Notes: generated by a model not told the origin, from the letters alone. A DNA stretch of 64,000 bases from an uncultured Bacteroidia bacterium (GCA_902800965.1 CADCGK010000012.1:1-64000); one strand, 5' to 3'; shown: positions 40,084 to 49,980, counted from the first letter of the stretch. Translations and numbers: made by a program.

Positions 40084-40146
40084 TTTTCTCACCGTTGCAT
40101 CTATATTTTTTGTAATTTAGCCGCTCGTTTCATAGTCTGTCGGAAA

Positions 40147-41112
40147 ATGTCAAAACTGAAAGTAATCGTCCTCGCAATCACCTTTACAATCCTGTCCGTA
40201 ACAGGATTAAAGGCACAGCAGGCTCCGATATTCACCAACTACAACAACTCCTACACCTACATCAACCCCGGCTTTGCCGGATTGAGCGAAGGCGTGAATT
40301 TGCTTGGTTTGTACAGGCAACAATGGGCTGGTGGATTCACCGACGATACAGGAAACAGCTTAGCTCCTCAGACCCTCCTCGTTACAGGCGACATGCCCAT
40401 CCCAGCGTTGGGAGGCGGCATCAGCTTTTCAGTACTGAACGACCAACTGGGATATGAGAAAAACACCAATGTGGGATTGGGTTATGCCTACCATTTCGAT
40501 TTAGGCGGATCCACCATCGGACTCGGCGTCTCGGCTTCGTTGCTGAACCGCGCCGTCAATTTTGGATCTTTGATCCCCGGCCAACCCGGTGATCCCTTAC
40601 TCAACCAACTGGGCGAAGAAAGCGGCATGCTCTTCGACTTGAGCGCAGGACTGTTCTTCCAGATCCCCGAATCTTTCTATTTCGGCGTCTCGGGCATCAA
40701 TCTGCTTAACACCACAGGCAGATCCTTGGGCGAGAGCGAAAGTGCAGCCAGTTTCACTACCGATCGGACTTTATATTTCGTAGCAGGTTATCCTTTCATG
40801 TTTGATCCCATGTCGAAATTCAAATTCATCCCCTCCGTCAACGTAATGACCAACATCTCCTCTTTCCAAGTCAATGCGGGCATGAAGGCAGTCTACAATG
40901 ACCTCCTCTCATTCGGTGTCAATTACAGACATCAGGAGTCCATTGGCGTTACCGTGGGACTTGCCATCAAAGATTTCGTTTTGGGTTATGCTTACGACAT
41001 CAATATCATGGGACACAACATCCCAGGATCACATGAAATTGCTTTTAGTTATTGTTTCAAATTAGACACCGACAGGACGCCAAGAGACTACCGCAGCGTC
41101 AGATATTTGTAA
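40147..41112 (+). CDS. porP: PorP/SprF family type IX secretion membrane protein
   Basis: The 321-residue exported protein has a signal peptide ending near KAQQAP. It opens with the family block FTNYNNSYTYINPGFAGLSEGVNLLGLYRQQWAG and continues as an outer-membrane beta-barrel with alternating strands, ending FSYCFKLD. PorP/SprF proteins tether type IX substrates or the GldKLMN machine at the outer membrane. It stands immediately upstream of gldK, the conserved order porP-gldK-L-M-N. Confidence 0.93.
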   Translation: MSKLKVIVLAITFTILSVTGLKAQQAPIFTNYNNSYTYINPGFAGLSEGVNLLGLYRQQWAGGFTDDTGNSLAPQTLLVTGDMPIPALGGGISFSVLNDQLGYEKNTNVGLGYAYHFDLGGSTIGLGVSASLLNRAVNFGSLIPGQPGDPLLNQLGEESGMLFDLSAGLFFQIPESFYFGVSGINLLNTTGRSLGESESAASFTTDRTLYFVAGYPFMFDPMSKFKFIPSVNVMTNISSFQVNAGMKAVYNDLLSFGVNYRHQESIGVTVGLAIKDFVLGYAYDINIMGHNIPGSHEIAFSYCFKLDTDRTPRDYRSVRYL

Positions 41113-41220
41113 TGAATTGAAAAAAAATTCCATGTAAATACAATATTTCAAACATTTGGTGGTTATTTGGAATAGACCCTGAACATTTAGAAGATAGACA
41201 ACTATATGATTATCAAGAAG

Positions 41221-42630
41221 ATGAAAAAATTACTGTTTGTTTTTTCCGTAGCATTACTGCTTGCATCCTGTGGAAGAGGCAATCAAGGGGAACTGGTTGG
41301 CGTACGCAAATCATCCTCTTCTTTCAATCAGCCCGACCCATACGGCATGGTTTTTATCCCAATGGGAAGCTACACCATGGGTGTTGGCGGTGAGGACATC
41401 AACTCCGCCATGCTGTATGAGCCGAAGACCGTTTCCGTCTCCGCTTTCTTCATGGATGAGACGGAAATCACCAATAACGAGTACAGACAATTCGTATATT
41501 GGGTAAGAGACTCCATCGCAAGAAGGATTCTCTCCGAAGTCAATCCCGATGTCTATGCCATCAGTGAGACAAGAAATGGCGAAACGCTGGATCCTCCAAT
41601 TCTGAACTGGAAAGAAAAGATCGATTGGAACAGCAAGGACCAAGATGTCAGGGAAGCTTTGGAGCCCATGTATCTGCCGGAACACGAAAGATATTTCCGT
41701 TCCAAGGAGATTGATACCCGTAAGTTGTATTATTCTTACTTCTGGGTTGACCTGCGTGCAGCAGCAAGGAAGGAATTCTCTGGCGAAGACCTCACCCCGA
41801 ACGACTATTCCTTAGGCGAAGCCGACAACGGCATCACTCCTGACAGAAAAGGTGCATGGTCAAACCGTAAACAAGGCTATACCGACCGTTCTGTGTACGT
41901 CCGCCAAGAAGCCATCAACGTGTATCCCGACACTTTATGCTGGATTCACGACTACGCTTATTCCTTCAATGATCCTATGACTGAGCGTTATTTTTGGCAT
42001 CAAGCGTACGACAACTACCCAGTGGTGGGTGTCACCTGGCAACAGGCAAGGGCGTTCTGCACTTGGAGAACTCAGTTGAGAAACTCCTTCCTTTCTTCGA
42101 AGAAGAGTGCTCTGGTGTCAGAGTTCCGTCTCCCCACCGAAACAGAATGGGAATGGGCAGCACGCGGCGGCGACCGTTTGAATCCCTATCCATGGGGCGG
42201 TCCTAACACTCGCAATGTGAAAGGCTGTTTCCTTGCCAACTTCAAGCCTTTGAGAGGCAACTATCTCGCCGACGGCGGTCTGCGCACTCTGATCGTGGGT
42301 TGCTACCCCCCCAACCACTATGGCTTGTATGACATGTCAGGCAATGTGGCTGAATGGACCAACAGCGCCTTCGACCCCACCTCCTATAACTTCACTTGGG
42401 ACATGAATCCCGACTACACCTACAATGCCAAGGAAGACGATCCCCCGGTCATGAAACGTAAGGTCATCCGCGGCGGCTCATGGAAAGACATTTCTTACTA
42501 TATCCAAGTGACCACTCGTGACTATGAATATCAGGATACCGCCAGAAGCTATATCGGCTTCCGCACCATCCAGCCCTTCATGGGCCGTAACAAGGGCGAT
42601 AATCCGAGGATCTCGAGAGTCTATAGATAA
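41221..42630 (+). CDS. gldK: Gliding/type IX secretion lipoprotein GldK (PorK)
   Basis: The 469-residue lipoprotein has lipobox LLLASC at about residues 14-19. It carries an FGE-sulfatase (SUMF1) fold: MVFIPMGSYTMGVGG, DETEITNNEYRQFVYW, RLPTETEWEWAARGG, YDMSGNVAEWT and RGGSWKD. It forms the outer-membrane ring with GldN around the type IX channel. I chose ATG 41221, where the signal peptide begins; an upstream in-frame ATG at 41206 adds only MIIKK. Confidence 0.95.
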   Translation: MKKLLFVFSVALLLASCGRGNQGELVGVRKSSSSFNQPDPYGMVFIPMGSYTMGVGGEDINSAMLYEPKTVSVSAFFMDETEITNNEYRQFVYWVRDSIARRILSEVNPDVYAISETRNGETLDPPILNWKEKIDWNSKDQDVREALEPMYLPEHERYFRSKEIDTRKLYYSYFWVDLRAAARKEFSGEDLTPNDYSLGEADNGITPDRKGAWSNRKQGYTDRSVYVRQEAINVYPDTLCWIHDYAYSFNDPMTERYFWHQAYDNYPVVGVTWQQARAFCTWRTQLRNSFLSSKKSALVSEFRLPTETEWEWAARGGDRLNPYPWGGPNTRNVKGCFLANFKPLRGNYLADGGLRTLIVGCYPPNHYGLYDMSGNVAEWTNSAFDPTSYNFTWDMNPDYTYNAKEDDPPVMKRKVIRGGSWKDISYYIQVTTRDYEYQDTARSYIGFRTIQPFMGRNKGDNPRISRVYR

Positions 42631-42639
42631 GGGGGAATA

Positions 42640-42674
42640 GGTTAAAGGTTAAAGGTTAAAGATTAGAGTTTAGA
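42640..42674. repeat. Heptamer tandem repeat between gldK and gldL
   Basis: Five 7-bp units: GGTTAAA three times, then GATTAGA and GTTTAGA. Confidence 0.85.
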
Positions 42675-42720
42675 GATATTAACAAAAAACTAAAAAAGAA
42701 CATTTTAAGAATTATTTGTC

Positions 42721-43479
42721 ATGGCAAAAAACAAAGAACAACTTAGTGGATTCCAAAAATTCCTCGTGTCGAAAAGGTTCAAGAAAATCATGGGTTATTT
42801 CTATGGTTGGGGTGCCGCAGTGGTAATGGTCGGTGCTTACTTCAAGCTGACTCACATCCAAGGCGCTGACTTCATGTTGGCATTGGGTCTGGGCATTGAA
42901 GCTGTCATCTTCTTCCTTTCCGCTTTCGAGCCCCAGCATGTGGATTATGCATGGGACAACGTCTTCGTGGAACTTGAGGAAGATTGGGATGGTGAGAAAC
43001 ACACTGTTTTTGGCACTACAGGCAACGCGGTCAACAACAATAGCAACATCAACTCGCCCTTGATGGACGAAGCCATGTCAAATGCCGCCTCAGCCACCAA
43101 CAACTACGCCAAGGCTATGGAACAGGCCACTAGAACCATCAGCGATTTCGCCAACAACTATACCAAATCCAACCAACAATTAACTGACTCGTTGAACAAG
43201 CTCGACTTCAGCGCCCTTGACACCAATACCCTCAGAAAAGTGGCCACCAGCATGCAGTCGCTCAACTCAATCTGCGAGATCCAACTCCAAAGCATGGAGC
43301 AGACCTCAAGCGCTTCCAGCAAGCTTGCCGCAACGATGACCAGCTATATGGACAACCTCAACGCCTCTGCCAACAACGCCAACGAGCTCAACAAGCAACT
43401 GACTCAACTGTCATCGCGTTTGAGCGCATTGAACAACGTTTATGGCGGCATGCTGTCAGCAATGAATATCAAGGCATAA
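42721..43479 (+). CDS. gldL: Type IX secretion motor subunit GldL (PorL)
   Basis: The 252-residue inner-membrane protein has two transmembrane helices near 26-45 and 53-70, the second carrying the Glu of GLGIEAVIFFLSAFEPQ that takes part in proton conduction. A long cytoplasmic helical tail follows, rich in Asn/Ser/Thr. With GldM it forms the proton-driven motor of the type IX system. Encoded 90 bp after gldK and 35 bp before gldM. Confidence 0.95.
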   Translation: MAKNKEQLSGFQKFLVSKRFKKIMGYFYGWGAAVVMVGAYFKLTHIQGADFMLALGLGIEAVIFFLSAFEPQHVDYAWDNVFVELEEDWDGEKHTVFGTTGNAVNNNSNINSPLMDEAMSNAASATNNYAKAMEQATRTISDFANNYTKSNQQLTDSLNKLDFSALDTNTLRKVATSMQSLNSICEIQLQSMEQTSSASSKLAATMTSYMDNLNASANNANELNKQLTQLSSRLSALNNVYGGMLSAMNIKA

Positions 43480-43514
43480 TCTACTTCAAGAACTAAAGAA
43501 AGGAGTACGACACT

Positions 43515-45239
43515 ATGTCAGGCGCTAAAGAAACCCCGAGACAGAAAATGATCGGCATGATGTACCTCGTGTACACTGCCCTTCTCGCCATGAATGTCTC
43601 GAAAGATATCCTCGATGCATTCGACACAGTGAACGCAGGTGTCCAAACCACCAACATCACACTGTCGAACCAGATCGACCAAAAATACACCGCCTTCGAA
43701 GAACAGTATGGCCTCGACCAAGAAAAGGTCGGCCCCTACTGGGAACAGGCGCAGAACTTGAGAAAGGAAGCCGACGACCTGATCAACTACGTCGAAGCCC
43801 TGAAATGGGACCTCGTGAAAAGAGTGGAAGGCAAAGATGCCAGCCAGGCACTCGAAAGTGGCTTGCTGAAATCAGCCGATACCCTTCGCAACGGCCGCAA
43901 GATTTACGACATCAACACCGCCATGGTCAAGTCGAGAGACAACTACAACCGTCCCACGGAATACATGATGGGCAACCCTGAAGGTCCAGGTAACGGAGGC
44001 AAAGCCTACGAACTCTCTGAAAAGATCAGACGCTTCCGCGGTGAAGTGGTAAAGGCCATGGGCGCCGATCACATTCATGAAATCGGACTGATCACCGACA
44101 GCATCTATGGTGAGAAAGAATACCTGAAACAAAACGGCTATTCTGAGAGTCAGATGAAGAAGTTGCCTCTGGAAGGCGACGTCTATGGTGCCAAGATCAG
44201 CTACTATCCAGGCATTACCGATGCGGTGCAAGACAGTTGGGAATATGAGAACTTCCATCATACCGTGCTGGTCGCCGACGTGACCTTGCTCAACAAGATC
44301 ATCTCCGAGGCTGAGACCGCCGAGTTGAACGCCATCACCGAATTGATGTCAGACATCCATGCCGACGACTATACTTTCGATGAGGTCGGTGCCAAGGTGT
44401 TCGCCGAGAGCAGCTACATCCTCTCCGGACAGAAGTACCGCGCACAAGCCATGGTGACCGCCTGGCAGAACACGCAAACCACCGCCCGGGTGCGCTTTGA
44501 CGGCGGCCCCGAAAAGGAATACGCCAGCAACAGCCAGGGCGTGATCGACCTGGAATACAACGTGGGCGTAGGTACCCACAAGTACACCGGTGTCATCCCA
44601 ATGCTCAACCCCAAGACCAACGAGATTGAGGACTATCCCTTTGAGGGGAGCTTCACCGTGGCCCCGCCCGCAGTGAGCGTGTCGGCCACCAAGATGAACG
44701 TGGTGTATGCCGGTATCGACAACCCCATCGCCATCGGCGGCGGTGTGGGCGGTGAGATCTCAGCCACTGCCACCGGCGCTAGCCTGACTCGTACAGGCAA
44801 CGGCACCTACAACCTCCGCGTCAATGGCGGCGCCAGCGAAGTGGTGGTGCACGTCAGCTCGCAAGGCAGCTCACTGGGCAGCATGAAGTTCCGCGTGAAG
44901 GAACTGCCCAAACCGACGGCCAAGATCGACAACGTGGGCTCTGACGGCAAAGTCACCAAAGGCGCCCTGCTCGCTGCCAACATGGTGAGAGCCGAAATGA
45001 AGGACTTCGACTTCGAAGGCGTCCACTACGACGTGACAGGCTATACCGTGAAATACAGAACCAAGGCTGGTACCACGAAAGAAGAGAAGGTCACCGGTTC
45101 AAGGTTCAACGAGACCCTGAAAAGCGTGTTCAACTCCGCTAACGCAGGCGACATCTACGTGTTCACCGCCATCCGCGTGCGAGGCAACGACAACAAGGAG
45201 AAAGTGCTCGACACCCAGATTGCTGTGGAAATCAAATAA
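43515..45239 (+). CDS. gldM: Type IX secretion motor subunit GldM (PorM)
   Basis: The 574-residue protein begins with a cytoplasmic tip SGAKETPRQKMIGMMYLVYTALLAMNVS-like segment that forms one transmembrane helix (residues ~14-32). A large periplasmic part follows, with a helical first domain and three Ig-like beta domains. Motifs such as FDGGPEKEY and the KMNVVYAGIDNPI block are typical. GldM spans the periplasm from GldL to the GldKN ring. Codon use here is the GC-rich core type. Confidence 0.95.
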   Translation: MSGAKETPRQKMIGMMYLVYTALLAMNVSKDILDAFDTVNAGVQTTNITLSNQIDQKYTAFEEQYGLDQEKVGPYWEQAQNLRKEADDLINYVEALKWDLVKRVEGKDASQALESGLLKSADTLRNGRKIYDINTAMVKSRDNYNRPTEYMMGNPEGPGNGGKAYELSEKIRRFRGEVVKAMGADHIHEIGLITDSIYGEKEYLKQNGYSESQMKKLPLEGDVYGAKISYYPGITDAVQDSWEYENFHHTVLVADVTLLNKIISEAETAELNAITELMSDIHADDYTFDEVGAKVFAESSYILSGQKYRAQAMVTAWQNTQTTARVRFDGGPEKEYASNSQGVIDLEYNVGVGTHKYTGVIPMLNPKTNEIEDYPFEGSFTVAPPAVSVSATKMNVVYAGIDNPIAIGGGVGGEISATATGASLTRTGNGTYNLRVNGGASEVVVHVSSQGSSLGSMKFRVKELPKPTAKIDNVGSDGKVTKGALLAANMVRAEMKDFDFEGVHYDVTGYTVKYRTKAGTTKEEKVTGSRFNETLKSVFNSANAGDIYVFTAIRVRGNDNKEKVLDTQIAVEIK

Positions 45240-45263
45240 GACAACAACTTAAAACCATAGAAG

Positions 45264-46109
45264 ATGAAAAAAACACTTGTTTCAACACTGACAGCCGCGA
45301 TGCTCTTCGGTATGGTGCTGAGCCTCACCGCCCAGACTACCGACGTCAAGCCTCCCAAGAACAGCATTCTGTCGAAACGTCAGGATATCATGGTCGAGAA
45401 GAAGCTCTCTCCCCTTCCGGAGATCCGCGAGGAGTATGTGATGTGGAAAAAGACCATCATCCGTGAGATTGATTTCCGACAGAAGATCAACCAAGTGTTC
45501 TACTATCCTGTCAACCCCACCGAGGACTGGAGAAACCTCGCCACGGTGCTCTACGATGGCATCCTTGACGGACGTATCACACCCTACCGAGTAGAGAACA
45601 ATATCGACGATATGGTCACACCGCTGACACGCGATGACTTCGAGAAGGAAAACACCAAAATCGGTGATCCGCCTGTCATCATGCGTGACGGCGTGGAAGT
45701 CGCCAACGAAATTGTCTTCAAAGACCGTATGGTCAACGTATCTCGTCTCCGTATCAAAGAAGACTGGTACTTCGACAAGCATTTGTCACAGTTCCTTGTG
45801 AGAATCATCGCCCTCGGACCCATCATCGTTGACGAAGATGGTCTTTCCCAAGCTTGCTGGATTCCTTACGACGACCAGACGCGTAAGGTGCTCTCCGAAG
45901 CTTTCGTGGCCAACCGTAAGAATGGCGCCGAACGTCGCACCTACGAGGAGATCCTCACCAAGCGCGTGTTCGACAGCTACATCGTCAAGGAAGAGAACAT
46001 GTACGACCGCTACATCAACTCCTACGCTTTGAACATTGACGCTCTCTACGAATCAGAGCGCATCAAGACTGAGATGTTCGACTATGAACAGAGCCTCTGG
46101 GAGTATTAA
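45264..46109 (+). CDS. gldN: Type IX secretion protein GldN (PorN)
   Basis: The 281-residue exported protein has a cleavable signal peptide (to about TAQT). Family blocks are VMWKKTIIREIDFRQKINQVFYYP, the central FKDRMVNVSRLRIKEDWYFD and the C-terminal RTYEEILTKRVFDSYIVKEENMYDRYI. It partners GldK in the periplasmic/outer-membrane ring. It ends the gldKLMN run. Confidence 0.94.
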   Translation: MKKTLVSTLTAAMLFGMVLSLTAQTTDVKPPKNSILSKRQDIMVEKKLSPLPEIREEYVMWKKTIIREIDFRQKINQVFYYPVNPTEDWRNLATVLYDGILDGRITPYRVENNIDDMVTPLTRDDFEKENTKIGDPPVIMRDGVEVANEIVFKDRMVNVSRLRIKEDWYFDKHLSQFLVRIIALGPIIVDEDGLSQACWIPYDDQTRKVLSEAFVANRKNGAERRTYEEILTKRVFDSYIVKEENMYDRYINSYALNIDALYESERIKTEMFDYEQSLWEY

Positions 46110-46114
46110 GTTAA

Positions 46115-46199
46115 CAGTTAGCAGTTGGCAGTTGGCAGTTAATAATTTAAGAAGCTGACGATTTGAAAACTGAAAACTGGAAACTGAAAACTGGTAACT
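46115..46199. repeat. Two heptamer tracts between gldN and the EamA transporter gene
   Basis: CAGTTAG/CAGTTGG units occur at 46115-46142 and GAAAACT/GGAAACT units at 46165-46199. The second tract supplies the TTG start and first residues of the downstream gene. Confidence 0.85.
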
Positions 46200-47107
46200 T
46201 ATTTGGTCACTTATCGGTATTAGGGGCCTATACCATTTTCGGATTCAACATCATCATCTGCAAAGAGCTGACCAACAGTGGGTTGGTCGGCTCTTTGGGT
46301 TTATTCTGCTTCAGATCTGTAGGAGCCTGCCTACTGTTTTGGCTCATATCGCTATTTCTCCCTAAGGAGAAGGTGCCATTCAAAGATCTTTGTGGCATCT
46401 TTGTCGCTTCCATGTTGGGCTTCTTGCTGACCCAACTGGCCTATCTAGAATCGAGCAAGTTCACCACGCCACTCGACACCTCCATCATCACCTCCACCAC
46501 GCCTATTTTCACCATGTTCATCGCGGCCATCGCCCTGAAGGAGCCCATCACCTTGAAGAAGGCAGGAGGTGTGGCCATCAGCTTTGTCGGCGTCATCCTA
46601 TTGGTCCTTAATACCATAGGTGTCCATGGCAACGGCATCACCCAATCGAAGCCCATCGGCATCCTGCTGATGATTGGCAACTGCCTGTTTTTCGCCTCCT
46701 ATCTCGGCATCTTCAGGCCTTTGATCCAGCGATACCACGTGGTTACCTTCATGAAGTGGATCTTCCTCTTTTCCACTATTGTAGCCGTTCCTATGGACAT
46801 CAAAGAGTTAACCCACCTCCCGTTTGCCGAAATGAACATCAGCTATTGGCTTCAACTGGGCTACATCATTGTATTTGCCACCTTCATCGCCTATTTTCTG
46901 TTGCCCATCGGACAAAAGCAGCTGCGCCCCACCGTGGTGAGCCTCTACACCTATGTCCAGCCTTTGATTGGCATGGTGACAGCGATCATTTTAGGGATGG
47001 ATAAACTGACCTGGCAGAAGGTATTGGCGGCGGTGTTGGTTTTCACTGGAGTGATCTTGGTGAACAAGAGCCGGGCAAAAGGGGAAAGGTTAGAGGTTAA
47101 AGGTTAG
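46163..47107 (+). CDS. EamA-type (DMT family) transporter
   Basis: The 314-residue inner-membrane protein has about ten transmembrane helices in two EamA repeats (the first with YTIFGFNIIICKELTN, the second with QPLIGMVTAIILG). Substrate unknown; relatives export amino acids or metabolites. The only starts available are TTG at 46163 inside a heptamer tract, or later non-ATG codons. The first ~12 residues (KTENWKLKTGN) and the last three (VKG) are encoded by heptamer repeats on both sides. Confidence 0.88.
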   Translation: MKTENWKLKTGNLFGHLSVLGAYTIFGFNIIICKELTNSGLVGSLGLFCFRSVGACLLFWLISLFLPKEKVPFKDLCGIFVASMLGFLLTQLAYLESSKFTTPLDTSIITSTTPIFTMFIAAIALKEPITLKKAGGVAISFVGVILLVLNTIGVHGNGITQSKPIGILLMIGNCLFFASYLGIFRPLIQRYHVVTFMKWIFLFSTIVAVPMDIKELTHLPFAEMNISYWLQLGYIIVFATFIAYFLLPIGQKQLRPTVVSLYTYVQPLIGMVTAIILGMDKLTWQKVLAAVLVFTGVILVNKSRAKGERLEVKG

Positions 47108-47115
47108 AGGTTAAA
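47088..47115. repeat. Heptamer tandem repeat at the EamA gene stop
   Basis: Four 7-bp units alternate GGTTAGA and GGTTAAA and contain the stop codon at 47105-47107. Confidence 0.85.
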
Positions 47116-47124
47116 GGTTTTTAT

Positions 47125-47132
47125 TATCTTTG
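47125..47132 (+). promoter_or_regulatory. TATCTTTG box directly before recG
   Basis: An exact TAnnTTTG match but only 4 bp before the recG ATG. If used, transcription would start at or within the start codon. Confidence 0.4.
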
Positions 47133-47136
47133 CGGT

Positions 47137-49242
47137 ATGGAAGTCAACCTGTTGCATACCAACATCAGCTACCTAAAAGGCGTCGGGCCGAAAAAGGCGG
47201 AGATCCTGGGCAAAGAGCTCAAGGTGTTCACCTTCATGGACATGCTCAACCAATTTCCTTTCAGGTATATCGACAAGAGCCAGATCCACAAGGTGGCGCA
47301 GGTGAACGACGACCTGGTGTATTACCAGCTCATCGGTACTATCGACCAAGTACAGCTCATAGGGGCTCCAAGGGCAACAAGGGCAACAGCCCGTTTTTCT
47401 GACGACACAGGCTCGATCGAGCTAGTGTTCTTCCGTGGGCTCAAATGGATCAAGAACCGCTTCAAGCCAGGCGTTAAATACGTCCTATTCGGAAAAGCCA
47501 GCGAGTTCAACCATAACTATAACTTCGCTCATCCCGAAATCGAGGAATACAACCCCAATGACCCTTTGATCGGCGAGGGACTGCAAGGCGTGTATAATAC
47601 CACCGAAAAGATGAAGGACCACGGCCTAGGCACAAGGCAAATCGCCAAGATACAACGCCAGATCCTACAGCAGGTGATGGATTTCATCCCAGAAACCCTG
47701 CCATTGAACCTATTGCAGCGAGAACAGCTCATCCCAAGAAAATACGCCTATTACCAAATCCATATCCCTGCCAACAACATCGAGATACAGCAAGCCACCC
47801 GACGGTTGAAATATGAGGAGCATCTCTTCTTCCAACTCAAACTATTAAGGGCCAAAAAACGCCGCGAGAGTCTCAACCAAGGCTATGTATTTAGCCAAGT
47901 AGGTGACTACTTCAACACCTTCTACAAGGATCACCTCCCCTTCCCTTTGACCAATGCTCAAAAACGTGTCATTCGTGAGATCCGCATCGATCTTGGCAGC
48001 GGTCACCAGATGAACCGTCTGCTGCAAGGTGACGTGGGTAGCGGCAAGACCATCGTGGCCCTGATGGTGATGTTGCTGGCTCTCGACAACGGCTACCAAG
48101 CCTGTATGATGGCCCCGACAGAAATCCTGGCCACCCAGCATTACGCCACCCTCAAGGAACTGCTCAAGGACATGCCCGTGAAGTTCGCCCTGCTCACCGG
48201 CTCCACCAAGACCAAAGATCGTCGCGAAATCCATGAAGGATTGGAAGACGGTTCGTTGCAAATCATCGTAGGCACCCATGCCCTCATCGAGGAAAAGGTA
48301 ATATTCAAGAAATTAGGTTTGGCCATCATCGACGAACAGCACCGCTTCGGTGTGGCACAACGCTCCAAGTTCTGGGAAAAAACCGAGCGCCCGCCCCATA
48401 CGCTGGTGATGACCGCCACCCCTATCCCACGCACCCTAGCCATGACCCAATATGGCGACCTGGACGTGTCGAAAATCGACGAGTTGCCGCCTGGAAGGAA
48501 GCCCGTAGAGACTTATCACGTCTATGATGACGACCGCTATCGTATCATGATGTTCATGAAACAACAGATCGCCAAAGGAAGGCAGATCTACGTGGTTTAT
48601 CCTTTGATCAAGGAATCGGAAAAGACCGACATGATCGCATTACAGGAGGGCTATGAAGCCCTACTAAGGGACTTTCCTGAGCCGGAATACAAGATCTCCG
48701 TCTGCCATGGCCAGCTGAAGCCTGAGGACAAGGACTTCGAGATGCAGCGTTTCATCACGAAAAACACACAGATCATGGTAGCCACCACGGTCATTGAAGT
48801 GGGCGTCAACATCCCCAACGCCACGGTCATGATCATCGAGAATGCCAACAGATTCGGCCTCTCGCAGCTGCACCAACTACGTGGTCGAGTGGGCCGTGGT
48901 GCCGACCAGTCATACTGCATCCTGGTCACCGACCACAAGCTTTCTGACGACGGCAAAAAACGCATGAAAACCATGTGCGCCACCAACGACGGCTTCCAAA
49001 TCGCCGAAGTGGATCTGGAACTGCGAGGTCCCGGAGAGACAGGCGGATTGCGCCAATCCGGCCAAATCGAAATGCTCATCGGAGATCTGCAGAAAGATGG
49101 TGCCCTGATTCCTCAAGTGAGGGATGCCGCCATCCGTATTCTCAATGACGATCCGAAGTTAATCAAGCCTGAAAACAGGATGCTGAGGGAACACTATAAG
49201 GAGTTGTTTGCTCAGACGTTTGACTGGAGTCAGATCGGGTAA
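47137..49242 (+). CDS. recG: ATP-dependent DNA helicase RecG
   Basis: The 701-residue helicase rewinds stalled replication forks. It has an N-terminal wedge/OB domain with YLKGVGPKKAEIL at 12-24 and the D-x-TG strand of the OB fold. The helicase core carries motif I GDVGSGKT near 303-310, Ia APTEIL, II DEQHRFGVAQR, III TATPIPRTL and VI QLRGRVGRG. The C-terminus LFAQTFDWSQ is typical. It converges on the next gene with a shared AT-rich stem between them. Confidence 0.97.
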   Translation: MEVNLLHTNISYLKGVGPKKAEILGKELKVFTFMDMLNQFPFRYIDKSQIHKVAQVNDDLVYYQLIGTIDQVQLIGAPRATRATARFSDDTGSIELVFFRGLKWIKNRFKPGVKYVLFGKASEFNHNYNFAHPEIEEYNPNDPLIGEGLQGVYNTTEKMKDHGLGTRQIAKIQRQILQQVMDFIPETLPLNLLQREQLIPRKYAYYQIHIPANNIEIQQATRRLKYEEHLFFQLKLLRAKKRRESLNQGYVFSQVGDYFNTFYKDHLPFPLTNAQKRVIREIRIDLGSGHQMNRLLQGDVGSGKTIVALMVMLLALDNGYQACMMAPTEILATQHYATLKELLKDMPVKFALLTGSTKTKDRREIHEGLEDGSLQIIVGTHALIEEKVIFKKLGLAIIDEQHRFGVAQRSKFWEKTERPPHTLVMTATPIPRTLAMTQYGDLDVSKIDELPPGRKPVETYHVYDDDRYRIMMFMKQQIAKGRQIYVVYPLIKESEKTDMIALQEGYEALLRDFPEPEYKISVCHGQLKPEDKDFEMQRFITKNTQIMVATTVIEVGVNIPNATVMIIENANRFGLSQLHQLRGRVGRGADQSYCILVTDHKLSDDGKKRMKTMCATNDGFQIAEVDLELRGPGETGGLRQSGQIEMLIGDLQKDGALIPQVRDAAIRILNDDPKLIKPENRMLREHYKELFAQTFDWSQIG

Positions 49243-49282
49243 AAATGAAATAATTTTATTTCAAATAGTTTTATTTCATTTT
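49242..49282. terminator. Bidirectional AT-rich hairpin between recG and the convergent gene
   Basis: A perfect 12-bp inverted repeat, AAAATGAAATAA with TTATTTCATTTT, has a 17-nt loop and A/T runs on each side. It includes the last codons of the minus-strand gene. The stem is weak because it is AT-rich. Confidence 0.5.
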
Positions 49283-49972
49283 CAAGACTGTAAAAAAAGG
49301 TCCGCCAAACTCTCCGGGAATTTCGATACCCACCAATTCTTTATTTCCAATACCCAGAGAAAAAACATGCCCCAAGGCTTTATCGTATAATAATAGCATG
49401 TTACCTTGTTGCTTCCATTTACCCTGCAATATCAGGACGTCTTTAAAATACAATTGAAAACAATTGAACCATCCTATCTTTATTGAGTATAGTTTGTTTG
49501 TGTCAGAGTATATTCCAAAAAGAAGTTCTGGAAGGTCGTTATTGTCAAAAAACGATTCGATTTCTCTCTTCCGCTGATTTAAAAAATCATCGCTTGGAGG
49601 ATAGATGTTGGACGGTTGTTGGTTGTAAATCTCAATGCTCTTATTGTTCAAAAAGATGAATCCCTGATTCACAGAAATCACATTGTCAATAATTGACAAA
49701 TCCATATCGTAATCATAGTAGTCATCATGAAGTATCAGTCGCTCCTCCTCACAAGTATAATGTCCCAAGGAAAGCACCGCACTATAAACAATGTCCTCGG
49801 TCTCATTACAATCAAGCGTAATCTGATAGGTCTCGTCAGAAGTCAGAGTCAATCCACACCACACCGAACCTGATTCAATGTCTATGGAATAATCTCCAGG
49901 ATTCATTTGAGCCCAAAGGCTAACGCAAGACAACAAAAGAAGGAGTATTGAAAGGTATTTCTTACTTTTCAT
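49271..49972 (-). CDS. Exported protein of unknown function
   Basis: The 233-residue protein has a clear signal peptide (LSILLLLLSCVSLWAQ). No family is recognised. Two blocks are suggestive of small beta-barrel or lipocalin-like sheets: GSVWCGLTLTSDETYQITL near the N-terminus and GKWKQQGNMLLLYDKAL near residue 190. The middle is Asp/Tyr-rich. It is much richer in A+T than its neighbours, which suggests later acquisition. It lies 8 bp after rfaE2 and could be transcribed with it. Confidence 0.65.
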   Translation of the reverse strand: MKSKKYLSILLLLLSCVSLWAQMNPGDYSIDIESGSVWCGLTLTSDETYQITLDCNETEDIVYSAVLSLGHYTCEEERLILHDDYYDYDMDLSIIDNVISVNQGFIFLNNKSIEIYNQQPSNIYPPSDDFLNQRKREIESFFDNNDLPELLFGIYSDTNKLYSIKIGWFNCFQLYFKDVLILQGKWKQQGNMLLLYDKALGHVFSLGIGNKELVGIEIPGEFGGPFFTVLKMK

Positions 49973-49980
49973 CGTTGGCT

